Below, piece by piece: positions 10,885 to 19,647 of a stretch of 64,000 nucleotides of DNA. A program made the translations under genes and the position numbers. Origin of the DNA: Streptomyces smyrnaeus (lineage in GTDB: Bacteria; Actinomycetota; Actinomycetes; Streptomycetales; Streptomycetaceae); the NCBI RefSeq assembly GCF_017676345.1, contig NZ_JAFFZM010000009.1:124001-188000 (forward strand). Reading direction: 5' to 3'. A model generated the notes under the pieces. That model saw only the letters and a program-made list of their open reading frames with translations. It was not told the origin of the DNA and did no database searches. How positions within the stretch are numbered: the stretch's first letter is position 1; each line of letters opens with the position of its first letter.

Positions 10885-12048
10885 TCAGATCTCGGGCGCG
10901 TCCGCTCCGTCCTCCTCCCCGGGCACCGTCGACGAGCTCGGCTCCGGAGCGGCCGCCGGGTCGAAGCGCCTCCGGATGTCTTCGCTCGCCTCCTCCCGAC
11001 CGACCTGGGCGGCCCCCTCGTACAGCGCCCGGGCCAGGACGCCCGAGTCCTCGTGCCCGGTCGGTACGCCCATCGCGGCCAGCAACCGCTCGAACGCGTC
11101 CACCGGCGCGGGCACCCCCGTACCCTCCTCCCCGAACGCCCGCCCGAACTGCGGCAACCCGTTGTGCCCGTAGCCGTTGTGGCCGTTGCCGTTGTACCCG
11201 TAGCCGTTGTGGCCGTTGCCGTTCGGCCGCCCGTCGGCCTCCGGCGCTCCCGTCGGGCGGGGCACCAGAGCGGCGTAGCGCTCCGGGACGTCGCGGTTGT
11301 TCGCGGCTGCCGAGAGCTGGGCGAGTACACCCAGGTCGTCGACGGTCTTGCGGATCTGGTCGTCGTTCTTGGCGAGCCACCACACCACGGCACTGCCGGT
11401 GTCGTGGAGCACGTCCTTGCCCAGATACTCGCGCCGATCGCGCTCGTACCGGCGTTCGTGCGACCACAGGATCTCGTCCTTGCGGACCGTGGCGAGCTTG
11501 CGCAGCCGCACCGCGTCGGCCTCCGCGAGGGTGAGCGTCACGTTCTCCGCCATGGCGAGCACCCGCCCGCCCGGATCAGGCAGCATGACCGCCAGCTCGC
11601 CGACGAGTCGGTGCTGCGCCAGCGAGCCACGGTGGGGCTGCCAGCCTTCGGTCACCGCGCGAGCCCGCTCCAGTACCGCGCTGACCGCCACACCCGCGGG
11701 GGAGAAGGGCGGACTGTCCTTCGGCAGTTCCTGCGGCCACCAGCGCACCGTGGCCGAGAAGCGGAAGTCGTAGTCCTCGGCCGCCGAGGGGAGCACCACA
11801 TCGGTCACCGTCTGCTCGCGGCGCTCGGGCGGATCGGTGGGCCGGTCGGGCTCTGCCGTGAACTCCTGCGAGAGAGGATCCACAGCGGGAGTCGCCAGCC
11901 GGGACAGCACGAGAGCGGCAGCTGCGAACAAGAACGCGGCAACGGCCCACGCCCACACAGGCCAGTGCAGCACGTGGCCGACGAGGACCAGGACGAGGCC
12001 CAGGAGGACGGTGCAGAAGCCGCTCACCGTCTTGTGGCCAGAACTCAT
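10885..12048 (-). CDS. Membrane-anchored protein of the TIR/NTPase block, unknown function
   Basis: A 387-residue protein I cannot assign to a named family. Two hydrophobic helices (about 8-26 and 30-49) anchor it in the membrane. A cytoplasmic domain (about 85-260) follows, rich in charged helices and with a loose resemblance to band-7/SPFH-type regions that I would not press. Then comes a low-complexity Gly-Asn-His-Tyr stretch (about 275-295) made of a short repeat, and an acidic tail. The ATG at 12048 has AGGAG five bases upstream. It lies 37 bp after the NTPase-like gene, so the two are probably cotranscribed. Confidence 0.7.
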   Translation of the reverse strand: MSSGHKTVSGFCTVLLGLVLVLVGHVLHWPVWAWAVAAFLFAAAALVLSRLATPAVDPLSQEFTAEPDRPTDPPERREQTVTDVVLPSAAEDYDFRFSATVRWWPQELPKDSPPFSPAGVAVSAVLERARAVTEGWQPHRGSLAQHRLVGELAVMLPDPGGRVLAMAENVTLTLAEADAVRLRKLATVRKDEILWSHERRYERDRREYLGKDVLHDTGSAVVWWLAKNDDQIRKTVDDLGVLAQLSAAANNRDVPERYAALVPRPTGAPEADGRPNGNGHNGYGYNGNGHNGYGHNGLPQFGRAFGEEGTGVPAPVDAFERLLAAMGVPTGHEDSGVLARALYEGAAQVGREEASEDIRRRFDPAAAPEPSSSTVPGEEDGADAPEI

Positions 12049-12085
12049 GGGGTCTCCTGACACATCATGGGGACCGCTGCGGCGG

Positions 12086-14026
12086 TCAAGGGGCTGCGGG
12101 GGCGGGACGGTGGTTCGGCGCGGTCCTGGAGGTGGTCCACAGTGCGTCCACCGTGCGGGCGCGGGCAGGGTCTGTACCGGCCCAGGCGCATGCCACGGCG
12201 TATACGGCACCGAAGGCCGCCCGGTGCCGCGCGCATGCCGCCCCCAGGACATCCAGGGGCGTGGGCCCGACGCCGGGCCGGGAGTGGGCCCGGTCCAGCC
12301 ACGCGCTCAGCGGCCTCTCCCAGTCGGCGCGGGGCACAGCGGCGAGCGTTTCCGCCCAATGGTCCGTAAGAAGGACGCGTACCTCACCGTCGTCCATCAG
12401 CCGTGCCGGATCGGCGACCTGGAGGAAGATGTCGAGGTCGCGGCGGCCGCGCGCGTCGGCACCTGGCCGCAGCCGGTTCAGCAGGCTGCGGTAGAGCCGG
12501 TCGTCCGAGTCGGTGATCCGCGACAGAGCCTCGCGTGCCGTCTCGCGGACGCCCGGTTGGTGGTGCCGGCTCAAATGGCGCAGGCGGACCATCGCCTGGT
12601 CGGGGAAGCGGCGGGAGAGCACTTCGGAGCACACCCCGATCAGGACGTGGGCGCGCGCCGTCGGCAGTGCCGCATCCTGCGCCCAGGCGTAGAGCCGGTG
12701 CCGGAAGAAGCTGCCGTACCGGGAGTGCACCACGCTCTCCCCCAGCGCACGGGCGGCCATGGACAGCTCGTCCTTCGAGGCCGACGGCCGGGACCAGCGC
12801 TCGGCCAGATCGCCGAGGCCTTCCGGTGGTCCGGTGCGCAGGCACTCGCGGGCGAAGCGCGTGACGAGCTCCAGCCGGTCGGAGGTGCCGAGTGCCTGGA
12901 ACTCCGTTGCCTGGCGCATCCAGCGGCCGAGCGGGGCGCGCAGTTGCGGATAGTTGTCCCAGAAGTACGCGCGCACCCGGTCGTCGTAGGCTGCCGCGTC
13001 GAAGCGGACCCGGCCGTCCGCCCCCACAGCGGCCTTGATGTCACCGAGCCGCGCAGTCAGTGCGCGGTGCTGGAGGGGCGGTGCGGTCACCTCGGGGTGC
13101 TCTGTGACCCGCACCAGCCGGACCGCCGCCTCGTGCACGGTGTCGGCGCGTGCTCCGTGCAGCAGCGCTGTCGCCAGCAGGAGGGCGCGTTGTGCGCCGC
13201 CCTGCAACTCGGCCAGATGCTTGTCGACGTCACGCATCCCCGGCTGCCGCGCTGCGAGAGCCGTGCTGAGCCAGGACTCGAAGCCGGCCCCCTCCGGTGC
13301 GCTCTCACCGGCTGCCGCGATCTCCTCGGCCAGGTCCGCGACCTCGGCCATGGTCGCCTTGGCCAGCAGAAGGCTCAGCTCCTCCCCGGCCAGTTGCGAG
13401 GGGGCGGGGCCGATGCCGCAGCCGCGCAGATGCACACGCAGTACATCCAGGACGTCGGGGCGCCCCAGCGGCGCCACGAGTCCCTGCAGCATGCGGTCGA
13501 ACCCGGCCTGCCACTCTCGTGGAAGCACGGTGGCGAGCCATGCGCCGCGTTCCCGCACGACCTTGATCAGGCCGGGCAGATCGGCCATGAAAGCGGCGTA
13601 GCGGCTGTCCGACACCCCGGACAGGTCGAGCAGCAGAGCAGCGCCTTTCCCCACCTGGTCGGCGTCGAGCGCCCGGCCGGTGTCCTCCTCCTCGGCCTGG
13701 TCGACGAGTTCACGGAAGCGCTGTGTGCCCTGGGGGAGTTCGCACAACAGCACCTTGGCCGCCGTCAGCGCGCCGTGTCCGGGGCGGGCGCTGAGAAGGA
13801 CCGCACGCTTGTCCTCCAGCAGCCGTCGGGCCCGGTCCGCGCCGGGTGGCGGCACGAAGCGCTGTTTGAGCCTTCGCAGTTCCTCCGCGGCTGCCTGGCG
13901 TGGGTCCCGGCCGCTCCTGTCGCGTGCCGCGGACGCCCTGATGTCCTGGTAATAGGCGATGTACTGGGGCCCTGGGCCGGAGTTGACGGGACCGTGCGAG
14001 CTGTCGAAATGGGTGCTGTTCGTCAT
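12086..14026 (-). CDS. STAND-like protein with degraded P-loop and helical repeat region
   Basis: A 646-residue cytosolic protein. Residues 8-21 carry DSSHGPVNSGPGPQ, nearly the same tag as in the TIR protein upstream. An NTPase-like core follows: RFVPPPGADRARRLLED leads into SARPGHGALTAAKVLL (about 79-94), where a P-loop would sit but the Lys-Thr/Ser is missing, then a hydrophobic strand ending LLLDLSG (131-137) like a Walker B. The rest (about 200-640) is alpha-helical and repeat-like. Its ATG sits in TGATG with the TIR stop, so translation is coupled. It may be a sensor or adaptor that no longer hydrolyses ATP. No family name is certain. Confidence 0.75.
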   Translation of the reverse strand: MTNSTHFDSSHGPVNSGPGPQYIAYYQDIRASAARDRSGRDPRQAAAEELRRLKQRFVPPPGADRARRLLEDKRAVLLSARPGHGALTAAKVLLCELPQGTQRFRELVDQAEEEDTGRALDADQVGKGAALLLDLSGVSDSRYAAFMADLPGLIKVVRERGAWLATVLPREWQAGFDRMLQGLVAPLGRPDVLDVLRVHLRGCGIGPAPSQLAGEELSLLLAKATMAEVADLAEEIAAAGESAPEGAGFESWLSTALAARQPGMRDVDKHLAELQGGAQRALLLATALLHGARADTVHEAAVRLVRVTEHPEVTAPPLQHRALTARLGDIKAAVGADGRVRFDAAAYDDRVRAYFWDNYPQLRAPLGRWMRQATEFQALGTSDRLELVTRFARECLRTGPPEGLGDLAERWSRPSASKDELSMAARALGESVVHSRYGSFFRHRLYAWAQDAALPTARAHVLIGVCSEVLSRRFPDQAMVRLRHLSRHHQPGVRETAREALSRITDSDDRLYRSLLNRLRPGADARGRRDLDIFLQVADPARLMDDGEVRVLLTDHWAETLAAVPRADWERPLSAWLDRAHSRPGVGPTPLDVLGAACARHRAAFGAVYAVACAWAGTDPARARTVDALWTTSRTAPNHRPAPAAP

Positions 14027-14763
14027 CACCGCTCTCCGAACCGGTGCTTGACGCTTCCCTTGTTGTCGCCGCCGATGTAGGTGGCTCCGTCGCCGTCGAT
14101 ATGGGGCTGGTGCACATGCTGTGGTCCGGAGCCGGTGTTGACGGGGCCGTGGGAGTCGTGGATGACGGTGGAGGTGAGACCGCCGCTGACGTCCCGCGCC
14201 TGGATGCGGCTGTCCCCGTCTCCGTCCATCGTGTTGGTCACGGCACCGGACGCCGGGTCCCCGGGCTGCTCCGGGGACTCCGGTTCGGCGAGTCCGGGCA
14301 CGAGATCGGTGAGCACCTCGGCGATCCGGGCGAGGTCGGTGGACGCCTGCTGGTGGTCGTAGCGCAGGGACTGGGTATACGCGAGGCGGACGAGCGGCCG
14401 GGGAAGGGCGGCAGCCGTCAACCGCTCCGTACGTCGGCCGAGCAGCACGGGGATCACGGGCAGTCCGCGGGAGAACGCTTCCAGTATCTCCTTGCGCACC
14501 CAGTCCTCCGCGTTGTCGAGTGCCCTGCGGCCCGGCCGGGTGCTGTCGGGGGCGTCGAGCCAGTGCGGCCCGATGAGGGCCAGGAGTGCGTCACTGCGGC
14601 GTACACCTGCGAGCAGTTCTTCGGGATACAGCTGCCCTGGGCGGATCGATTCGCTGGCGCGGAAGACCGGACCCGGGCCGAATCGGTGCGTCAGATCGCG
14701 CGCGATCGTGGTCGCGGCCTGCTCGCCGTCGCCGGTGCGGTAGTTGACGAAGACGTGCGGCAT
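14026..14763 (-). CDS. TIR-domain protein
   Basis: A 245-residue protein with an N-terminal TIR domain (about 1-150): HVFVNYRTGD at strand A, VFRASESIRPGQLYPEEL, ALLALIGPHWLD and AEDWVRKEILEAFSRGLPVIPVLL. Conserved Glu residues (48/49 and 92) are compatible with an NAD-cleaving TIR, but activity is inferred only. The C-terminal 60 residues are glycine- and aspartate-rich and contain DSHGPVNTGSGPQ (203-215), shared with the next protein. The ATG at 14763 has AAGGAG upstream. TIR next to STAND-like genes is typical of bacterial conflict systems. Confidence 0.88.
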   Translation of the reverse strand: MPHVFVNYRTGDGEQAATTIARDLTHRFGPGPVFRASESIRPGQLYPEELLAGVRRSDALLALIGPHWLDAPDSTRPGRRALDNAEDWVRKEILEAFSRGLPVIPVLLGRRTERLTAAALPRPLVRLAYTQSLRYDHQQASTDLARIAEVLTDLVPGLAEPESPEQPGDPASGAVTNTMDGDGDSRIQARDVSGGLTSTVIHDSHGPVNTGSGPQHVHQPHIDGDGATYIGGDNKGSVKHRFGER

Positions 14764-14793
14764 GAGGGCTCCTTCGCAAGGCGGGAGTGCGGA

Positions 14794-14820
14794 CTGTCGG
14801 ACCTGTCGGACCTGTTGGAT
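14794..14820. repeat. Three tandem 9-bp repeats upstream of the TIR gene
   Basis: CTGTCGGAC, CTGTCGGAC and CTGTTGGAT follow each other without gaps, 31-57 bp upstream of the TIR start in the gap to the XRE regulator gene. The position fits a regulator-binding direct repeat, but no binding protein is shown. Confidence 0.6.
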
Positions 14821-14863
14821 GGCGGGTCGGGCCGGAGTGCCGCCGGCGCGGCGGTAGCGCCGG

Positions 14864-16156
14864 TCAGATGTGGGTGGCCAGCCAGGGCGAGAGGTGCTGG
14901 GCGGCCGAGGTGGGGTGGCGGCGCAGCACATGTGCGAGGCGGCGCAGGTCGGTCGCGACCGTCGCGGACGCGACGGCGTCCGTTGCCTCGGTGAGGGCCT
15001 CGAGAAGCGCACACGCGTGGTCGATCTCGCCCGCCGTGGCGTGGGCGAGTGCGCGCCGCATCCCGTACCGCGCCTGCGACCTGAGGGCGTCCCGGGGCAG
15101 TTTGGCCGTCTCGCGGTCCAGGATCTCAGCGGCCTCGCCGGGCCGGCCCAGGTCGTGCAGGCACCAGCCGGTGATCATCGACACCGGGTCGGTCAGTGTG
15201 CTGGGTCCGATGACCGGAGAGGGCGAGGCGGCCTGCGCGCTGCTGCTGGTGGGACGGTCGGTGGCGGTCAGCAGGGCTCGCGCCGTGTCGAGGCCGCGCA
15301 TACAGGCGCGGTGATCGCCGGCGAGGGCGTGCCCCTGTGCTTCGCGCTGCGCGGCCAGACCGCATACCCGGTCGCTGTCGGCGAGCCGTTGGGCGCGGCG
15401 GGCCAGTTCCACGGTCTGCTTGGCGTCGCCCCGGTAGAGCGTGATCAGCGCGCGGCGCACCAGTGCATAGGCCGTCAGCCCGTGGTCTCCACCGGCCTCG
15501 GCGAGCTCCACCGCGCGGTCGGTCCACCACAGTGCTCCGCGCTCGTCCCCGGTTTCCTGTACGAGCCAGCCGATGTACTCCGCGTAGCGGGAAGCCAGCG
15601 ACAGCAGACCCTCCCTGGTGCGGGGGCCCGCCTGTTTCGCCAACGTACGAAGGGTGTGGGTCTGGGCGATGAGTGGTGGGAGGACGAGTTGGGAGCCCGC
15701 GCTCTGGCCGAGGCGCCGGTAGTGGTCGAACAGCGAGCGGGCGGTGCGCAGGAGTGTGGCGTTGTCCGCCTGCGGTGCCGGTTGGCCCAGCGGGATCACG
15801 GACGCCGCGCCGGCGGCCATCAACGTTCTGCGGGGTACGGACTGGAAGGTGGCACCGCCACTGGGATCCAGATGCATCAGCCACATCTCGTCTTCGTCGG
15901 AGTCGGGCTCGGGAGTGTCGGTCGTGGGGCGCGGAGGCGGGACCAGCGCTGCCAGGGCACCGTCGGCCCGGAGAGTGGCGTCGCACAGACGGGCCAGTTC
16001 GGGGGAGGGCGCTTTGAGGCCGCGTTCGACCTTGCTCAGCTGACTTTTGCTGTAGTGGACGCGGGCGCTGAGGTGGCCGAGGGTGAGTCCACCGGCGAGG
16101 CGCAGTCTGCGGAGCTCGGGACCGAAGCGAAGCTGCTGCTGCTCCTGTTGAGGCAC
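14864..16156 (-). CDS. XRE-family regulator with TPR-like C-terminus
   Basis: A 430-residue regulator of the large Streptomyces class that joins an N-terminal helix-turn-helix to a helical-repeat sensor. The HTH (about 15-70) includes LRRLRLAGGLTLGHLSARVHYSKSQLSKVERG. The C-terminal two thirds consist of alpha-helical, TPR-like repeats (ARRAQRLADSD, LDRETAKLPRD and similar). The GTG at 16156 is preferred over upstream starts because GGAG lies seven bases before it. It is the first gene of the minus-strand block with the TIR gene 100 bp downstream, so it is the likely controller of that block. Confidence 0.85.
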   Translation of the reverse strand: MPQQEQQQLRFGPELRRLRLAGGLTLGHLSARVHYSKSQLSKVERGLKAPSPELARLCDATLRADGALAALVPPPRPTTDTPEPDSDEDEMWLMHLDPSGGATFQSVPRRTLMAAGAASVIPLGQPAPQADNATLLRTARSLFDHYRRLGQSAGSQLVLPPLIAQTHTLRTLAKQAGPRTREGLLSLASRYAEYIGWLVQETGDERGALWWTDRAVELAEAGGDHGLTAYALVRRALITLYRGDAKQTVELARRAQRLADSDRVCGLAAQREAQGHALAGDHRACMRGLDTARALLTATDRPTSSSAQAASPSPVIGPSTLTDPVSMITGWCLHDLGRPGEAAEILDRETAKLPRDALRSQARYGMRRALAHATAGEIDHACALLEALTEATDAVASATVATDLRRLAHVLRRHPTSAAQHLSPWLATHI

Positions 16157-16403
16157 TGGTGATCTCCGTATCTCTCCTTCCGGGACGGCGGCCCTCGCCT
16201 GGAATTCAGCTTGGGTCGCGCCCGCCCGGACCGACAAGGCGCGGGGGGTGTTTCCCGTTTCCTCTCCTCACCGCTCTCCCTCTGCGGTTCGCGGTGCCCC
16301 GCCCGTCCACCGCCTCCGTCCGCAGTGGTCGCGCGGCCGGGCAACACCCCCTCGCGAGCAGGCAAGCAGCGGAGAGTCAGCACGTCGAGAGGGCGTCGTG
16401 GCG

Positions 16404-16450
16404 GAGTGAGCCCTCACTCATTGACGGAGTGAGTGCTCACTCCGTATGCT
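16404..16450 (+). promoter_or_regulatory. tetR-type promoter with two palindromic operators
   Basis: Two palindromes with the same core GAGTGAG-NN-CTCACTC lie at 16404-16419 and 16425-16444 (the second has perfect 9-bp arms), centred 23 bp apart. TTGACG (16421-16426) and TATGCT (16445-16450) with an 18-bp spacer make a good promoter, and the second palindrome fills the spacer. The predicted transcript starts at or next to the ATG at 16457, so the mRNA would be leaderless. This is a classic autorepression layout. Confidence 0.75.
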
Positions 16451-16456
16451 GGGTCC

Positions 16457-17077
16457 ATGGACGAAACGACGGGCAGGCGCCGAGCGCCGGCCATGGATCC
16501 GGAGCAGCGGCGCGCCATGATCATCTCGGCGGCGTTGCCGCTCGTGGTGGAGTACGGGCCGTTGGTGACGACCGCGAAGATCGCGCGGGCCGCCGGGATC
16601 GGGGAGGGCACCATCTTCCGGGTCTTCACGGACAAGGAGGAACTGTTGGCCGCGTGTCTGGAGGAAGCCCTGCGGCCCGACGACACCGTCGCGCATCTGG
16701 GTGGGATCTCGCTCGACCAGCCGCTGGCCGCGCGGTTGGTCGAGGCGGCCGGGGTGATGCGGGGCCATATGGACCGGATAGGGGAGGTGGCCGGGGCCTT
16801 GGCCTCCCGCGGCAAGGTCGAGCGGGCGGGCACCGCCGACATGGAGGAGGGGCAGCGAGCGCGCGAGTCCGGGCTGGCTGCGCCGCGGGCGGCGTTGGCG
16901 GCACTGCTGGAGCCCGAGCGGGAGGCGCTGCGGCTGGCGCCCGAACGTCTCGCCGACCTCTTCCAGTTGATGCTGATGAGTGCCGGACGCTCCGGTGTGC
17001 GGGACGTGAGCGACGCCGAGATCGTCGACCTCTTTCTGCACGGGGCCCTGTCCGCACAGCGGGGCTCCGATGCCTGA
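16457..17077 (+). CDS. TetR/AcrR-family transcriptional regulator
   Basis: A 206-residue repressor-type protein. The N-terminal TetR DNA-binding domain (about 15-65) has RRAMIISAALPLVVEYGPLVTTAKIARAAGIGEGTIFRVFTDKEEL, with GEGTIFRVF as recognition helix. The C-terminal ligand domain is not assignable. The ATG at 16457 coincides with the predicted transcription start. It has its own palindromic operators immediately upstream and probably represses itself. Its regulated partner is not obvious, since priA follows 180 bp downstream. Confidence 0.9.
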   Translation: MDETTGRRRAPAMDPEQRRAMIISAALPLVVEYGPLVTTAKIARAAGIGEGTIFRVFTDKEELLAACLEEALRPDDTVAHLGGISLDQPLAARLVEAAGVMRGHMDRIGEVAGALASRGKVERAGTADMEEGQRARESGLAAPRAALAALLEPEREALRLAPERLADLFQLMLMSAGRSGVRDVSDAEIVDLFLHGALSAQRGSDA

Positions 17078-17257
17078 CAGCTCCTCGACCCGGCCGGCGG
17101 TCGGCCGGGCACCCGCCCATGCCGGAGATCCCCGTGGTGGGGGCCGGGGCAGGACGACGGCGAGCGGCGGCGTCTGCGCGGCTTCCGTACGGAACGTCGG
17201 GCGCCCGGCGCGGGCAGGTGGGCGGCGCCCGTCGGTGCTGTTTGCGAGACTGAGGCT

Positions 17258-19423
17258 GTGAGCAGGGGTGACGACAACGGCGAGGGGGAGCGGCAGCGGG
17301 ATGCGCCGGAGCAGCTGGCGCTGATCCGGGAGACGGTACGGGAACGCAAGGCCCGGCAGCCGAGGGCCAAGCCGCGTACCTGGCGGGGTGCCGAGATGGC
17401 GGAGCGGCTGCCCGTGGCCCGAGTGCTGGTCGACAAGGGGCTGGTCCATCTCGACCGGTTCTTCGACTACGCCGTTCCGGCGGCGATGGACGAAGAGGCC
17501 CAGCCCGGCGTGCGGGTGCGGGTCCGGTTCGGGGCCGGTGAGCGGGAGGGGCGCCGCGAGGGGGGCGGCCTGGTCAACGGGTTCATCGTCGAGCGCCGGG
17601 CCGACACCGACTTCGCGGGGCGGCTCGCCCCGATCGCCCAGGTGCTGTCACCGGAGCCCGTGCTCACGCCCGAACTGCTCCAGCTGTGCCGGGCGGTGGC
17701 CGACCGGTACGCGGGATCGCTCGCCGACGTGGTGCAGCTCGCCGTCCCACCGCGCCGGGCCAGGGCGGAGAAGCAGCCCTCGCCGCGCCGCCCGCCCAAG
17801 CCGCCGGTGCCCGAGCCCGGTGGGTGGGCGCGCTATCCGGAGGGTCCGGCGTTCCTTCGGGCGCTCGCCGACAAGGCCGCGCCCCGCGCCGTGTGGACGG
17901 CGCTGCCCGGTCCGGAGAGCTGGGCGGACGAGCTGGCCCGTGCCATGGCCACCACCCTGGCGGTGGGCCGGGGGGCGCTTGCCGTACTGCCCGACGGCAA
18001 GTCGGCGGCGCGGGTGGACGCGGCGCTGACCGCGCTCGTCGGCGAGGGGCAGCACGTGCTGCTGACGGCGGACGCCGGTCCCGAGCCACGCTACCGGCGT
18101 TGGCTGGCCCTCAGCCGCGGTGCAGTGCGTGCGGTGGTCGGAACGCGCGCCGCGATGTTCGCGCCCGTCCGCCGTCTCGGCCTCGCCGCGATCTGGGAGG
18201 ACGGCGACAGCGGCCACAGCGAGGAGCGGGCGCCGCAGCCGCACGCCCGCGAAGTGCTGCTCCAGCGGGCGGTCACCGAGCAGGCTGCCTTCCTGCTCGG
18301 CGCATACGGTTGCACCGTGGAGGCCGCGCAGCTCGTGGAGTCGGGGTTCGCACGGCCGTTGGCGGCCGACCGGGACACCGTGCGGGCGGTGATGCCCCGG
18401 GTCCGTACGGCTGCCGAGGGCGACGAGGGGCGCGACCCGGCGGCTCGCAGTGCGCGGCTGCCGAGTCTGGCCTGGCGCACCGCGCGGGACGCGCTGGAGC
18501 GCGGCCCGGTGCTGGTGCAGGTGCCGCGCCGCGGCTACGTGCCGCGTCTGGTGTGCGAACGGTGCCGGGAGCCGGCGCGCTGTGCGCACTGCTCGGGGCC
18601 GTTGGAGGCGGCGGGTGCCGGTACGGCGCTGCGCTGTGGCTGGTGCGCTCGGGAGACACCGCAGTGGAGCTGCCCGATGTGCTCGGGCACGCGGCTGCGC
18701 GGCAGCGTCATCGGTGCCCGGCGTACGGCGGAGGAGCTCGGCCGTGCGTTCCCCTCGGTGCCCGTACGGACCTCGGGCGGCGCACATGTGCTGGGGTCGG
18801 TGCCGGGCCGTCCGGCGCTGGTCGTGGCCACCCCCGGAGCCGAACCCGTACCGGAGGGCGGCGAGGGGTACGCGGCGGCGCTGTTGCTCGACGGCTGGGC
18901 GCTGCTGGGCCGCCCCGACCTGCGCGCGGGGGAGGAGGCGCTGCGTCGCTGGTTGGGCGCTGCCTCCCTGGTGCGGCCGCAGGGCGAGGGCGGGAGCGTG
19001 GTGGTGGTCGCGGAGGAGACGATGCGGCCCGTGCAGGCCCTGGTGCGCTGGGATCCGGCGGGGCACGCGCTGCGGGAGCTGGCCGACCGTGCGGAGCTGG
19101 GCTTTCCGCCGGTGTCCCGGATGGCGGCGGTCACCGGTCCGCCGGAGGCCGTCGCCGCCCTGCTGGCCGGCGCTCGGGGAGCCGGACTCCCGGAGAGCGC
19201 GCAGGTGTTGGGGCCCGTTCCGCTACCGGTACGGGAGCCGGGTCGGCCGCGCAACCCGGGCGATCCGCCGCCCGGCGAGCTGTGGGAGCGGGCGCTGGTG
19301 CGGGTGCCGCGCGGCAGTGGCGCGGCATTGGCAGCGGCGTTGAAGACGGCGCAGGCGGGCCGGTTGGCGCGCCGGGAGGGCCCGGTCGCACACGTACGGG
19401 TCGATCCGCTGGACATCGGGTGA
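17258..19423 (+). CDS. priA: Primosomal protein N' (PriA), actinobacterial form
   Basis: Homologue of the replication-restart helicase. The 721 residues hold the PriA 3'-DNA-binding domain (about 48-160, ARVLVDKGLVHLDRFFDYAVP) and the zinc-binding insert (four CxxC-type pairs from CERCREPARCAHC to WSCPMCSG, about 430-475). The helicase motor is degraded: no GxGKT P-loop is found where expected (ALPGPESW instead), and the DEAH box is replaced by WEDGD. This loss is typical of actinobacterial PriA, so the protein may bind forks without unwinding. The GTG at 17258 is used. Confidence 0.92.
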   Translation: MSRGDDNGEGERQRDAPEQLALIRETVRERKARQPRAKPRTWRGAEMAERLPVARVLVDKGLVHLDRFFDYAVPAAMDEEAQPGVRVRVRFGAGEREGRREGGGLVNGFIVERRADTDFAGRLAPIAQVLSPEPVLTPELLQLCRAVADRYAGSLADVVQLAVPPRRARAEKQPSPRRPPKPPVPEPGGWARYPEGPAFLRALADKAAPRAVWTALPGPESWADELARAMATTLAVGRGALAVLPDGKSAARVDAALTALVGEGQHVLLTADAGPEPRYRRWLALSRGAVRAVVGTRAAMFAPVRRLGLAAIWEDGDSGHSEERAPQPHAREVLLQRAVTEQAAFLLGAYGCTVEAAQLVESGFARPLAADRDTVRAVMPRVRTAAEGDEGRDPAARSARLPSLAWRTARDALERGPVLVQVPRRGYVPRLVCERCREPARCAHCSGPLEAAGAGTALRCGWCARETPQWSCPMCSGTRLRGSVIGARRTAEELGRAFPSVPVRTSGGAHVLGSVPGRPALVVATPGAEPVPEGGEGYAAALLLDGWALLGRPDLRAGEEALRRWLGAASLVRPQGEGGSVVVVAEETMRPVQALVRWDPAGHALRELADRAELGFPPVSRMAAVTGPPEAVAALLAGARGAGLPESAQVLGPVPLPVREPGRPRNPGDPPPGELWERALVRVPRGSGAALAAALKTAQAGRLARREGPVAHVRVDPLDIG

Positions 19424-19647
19424 CGACCGGGGCCGCCCGGTGTTCGGCGGCGGCGGGGACGTCGTGGGAGTGGGCCGCACCGGCCGGTCCCGGACGCCGC
19501 GCTGCCCGGTGCGGGCGGCACCGGGCAGCGCGGGGAGGGAGGGGACGCATCGGGCGGCAGGGTGCTCGGCGAAGGGAGCATCCCCGGGGGCCCGGAGACC
19601 TGTGACCGGGCCCGAGGGGAGGCAACCGGCGGGCAGGGACAGGCCGG

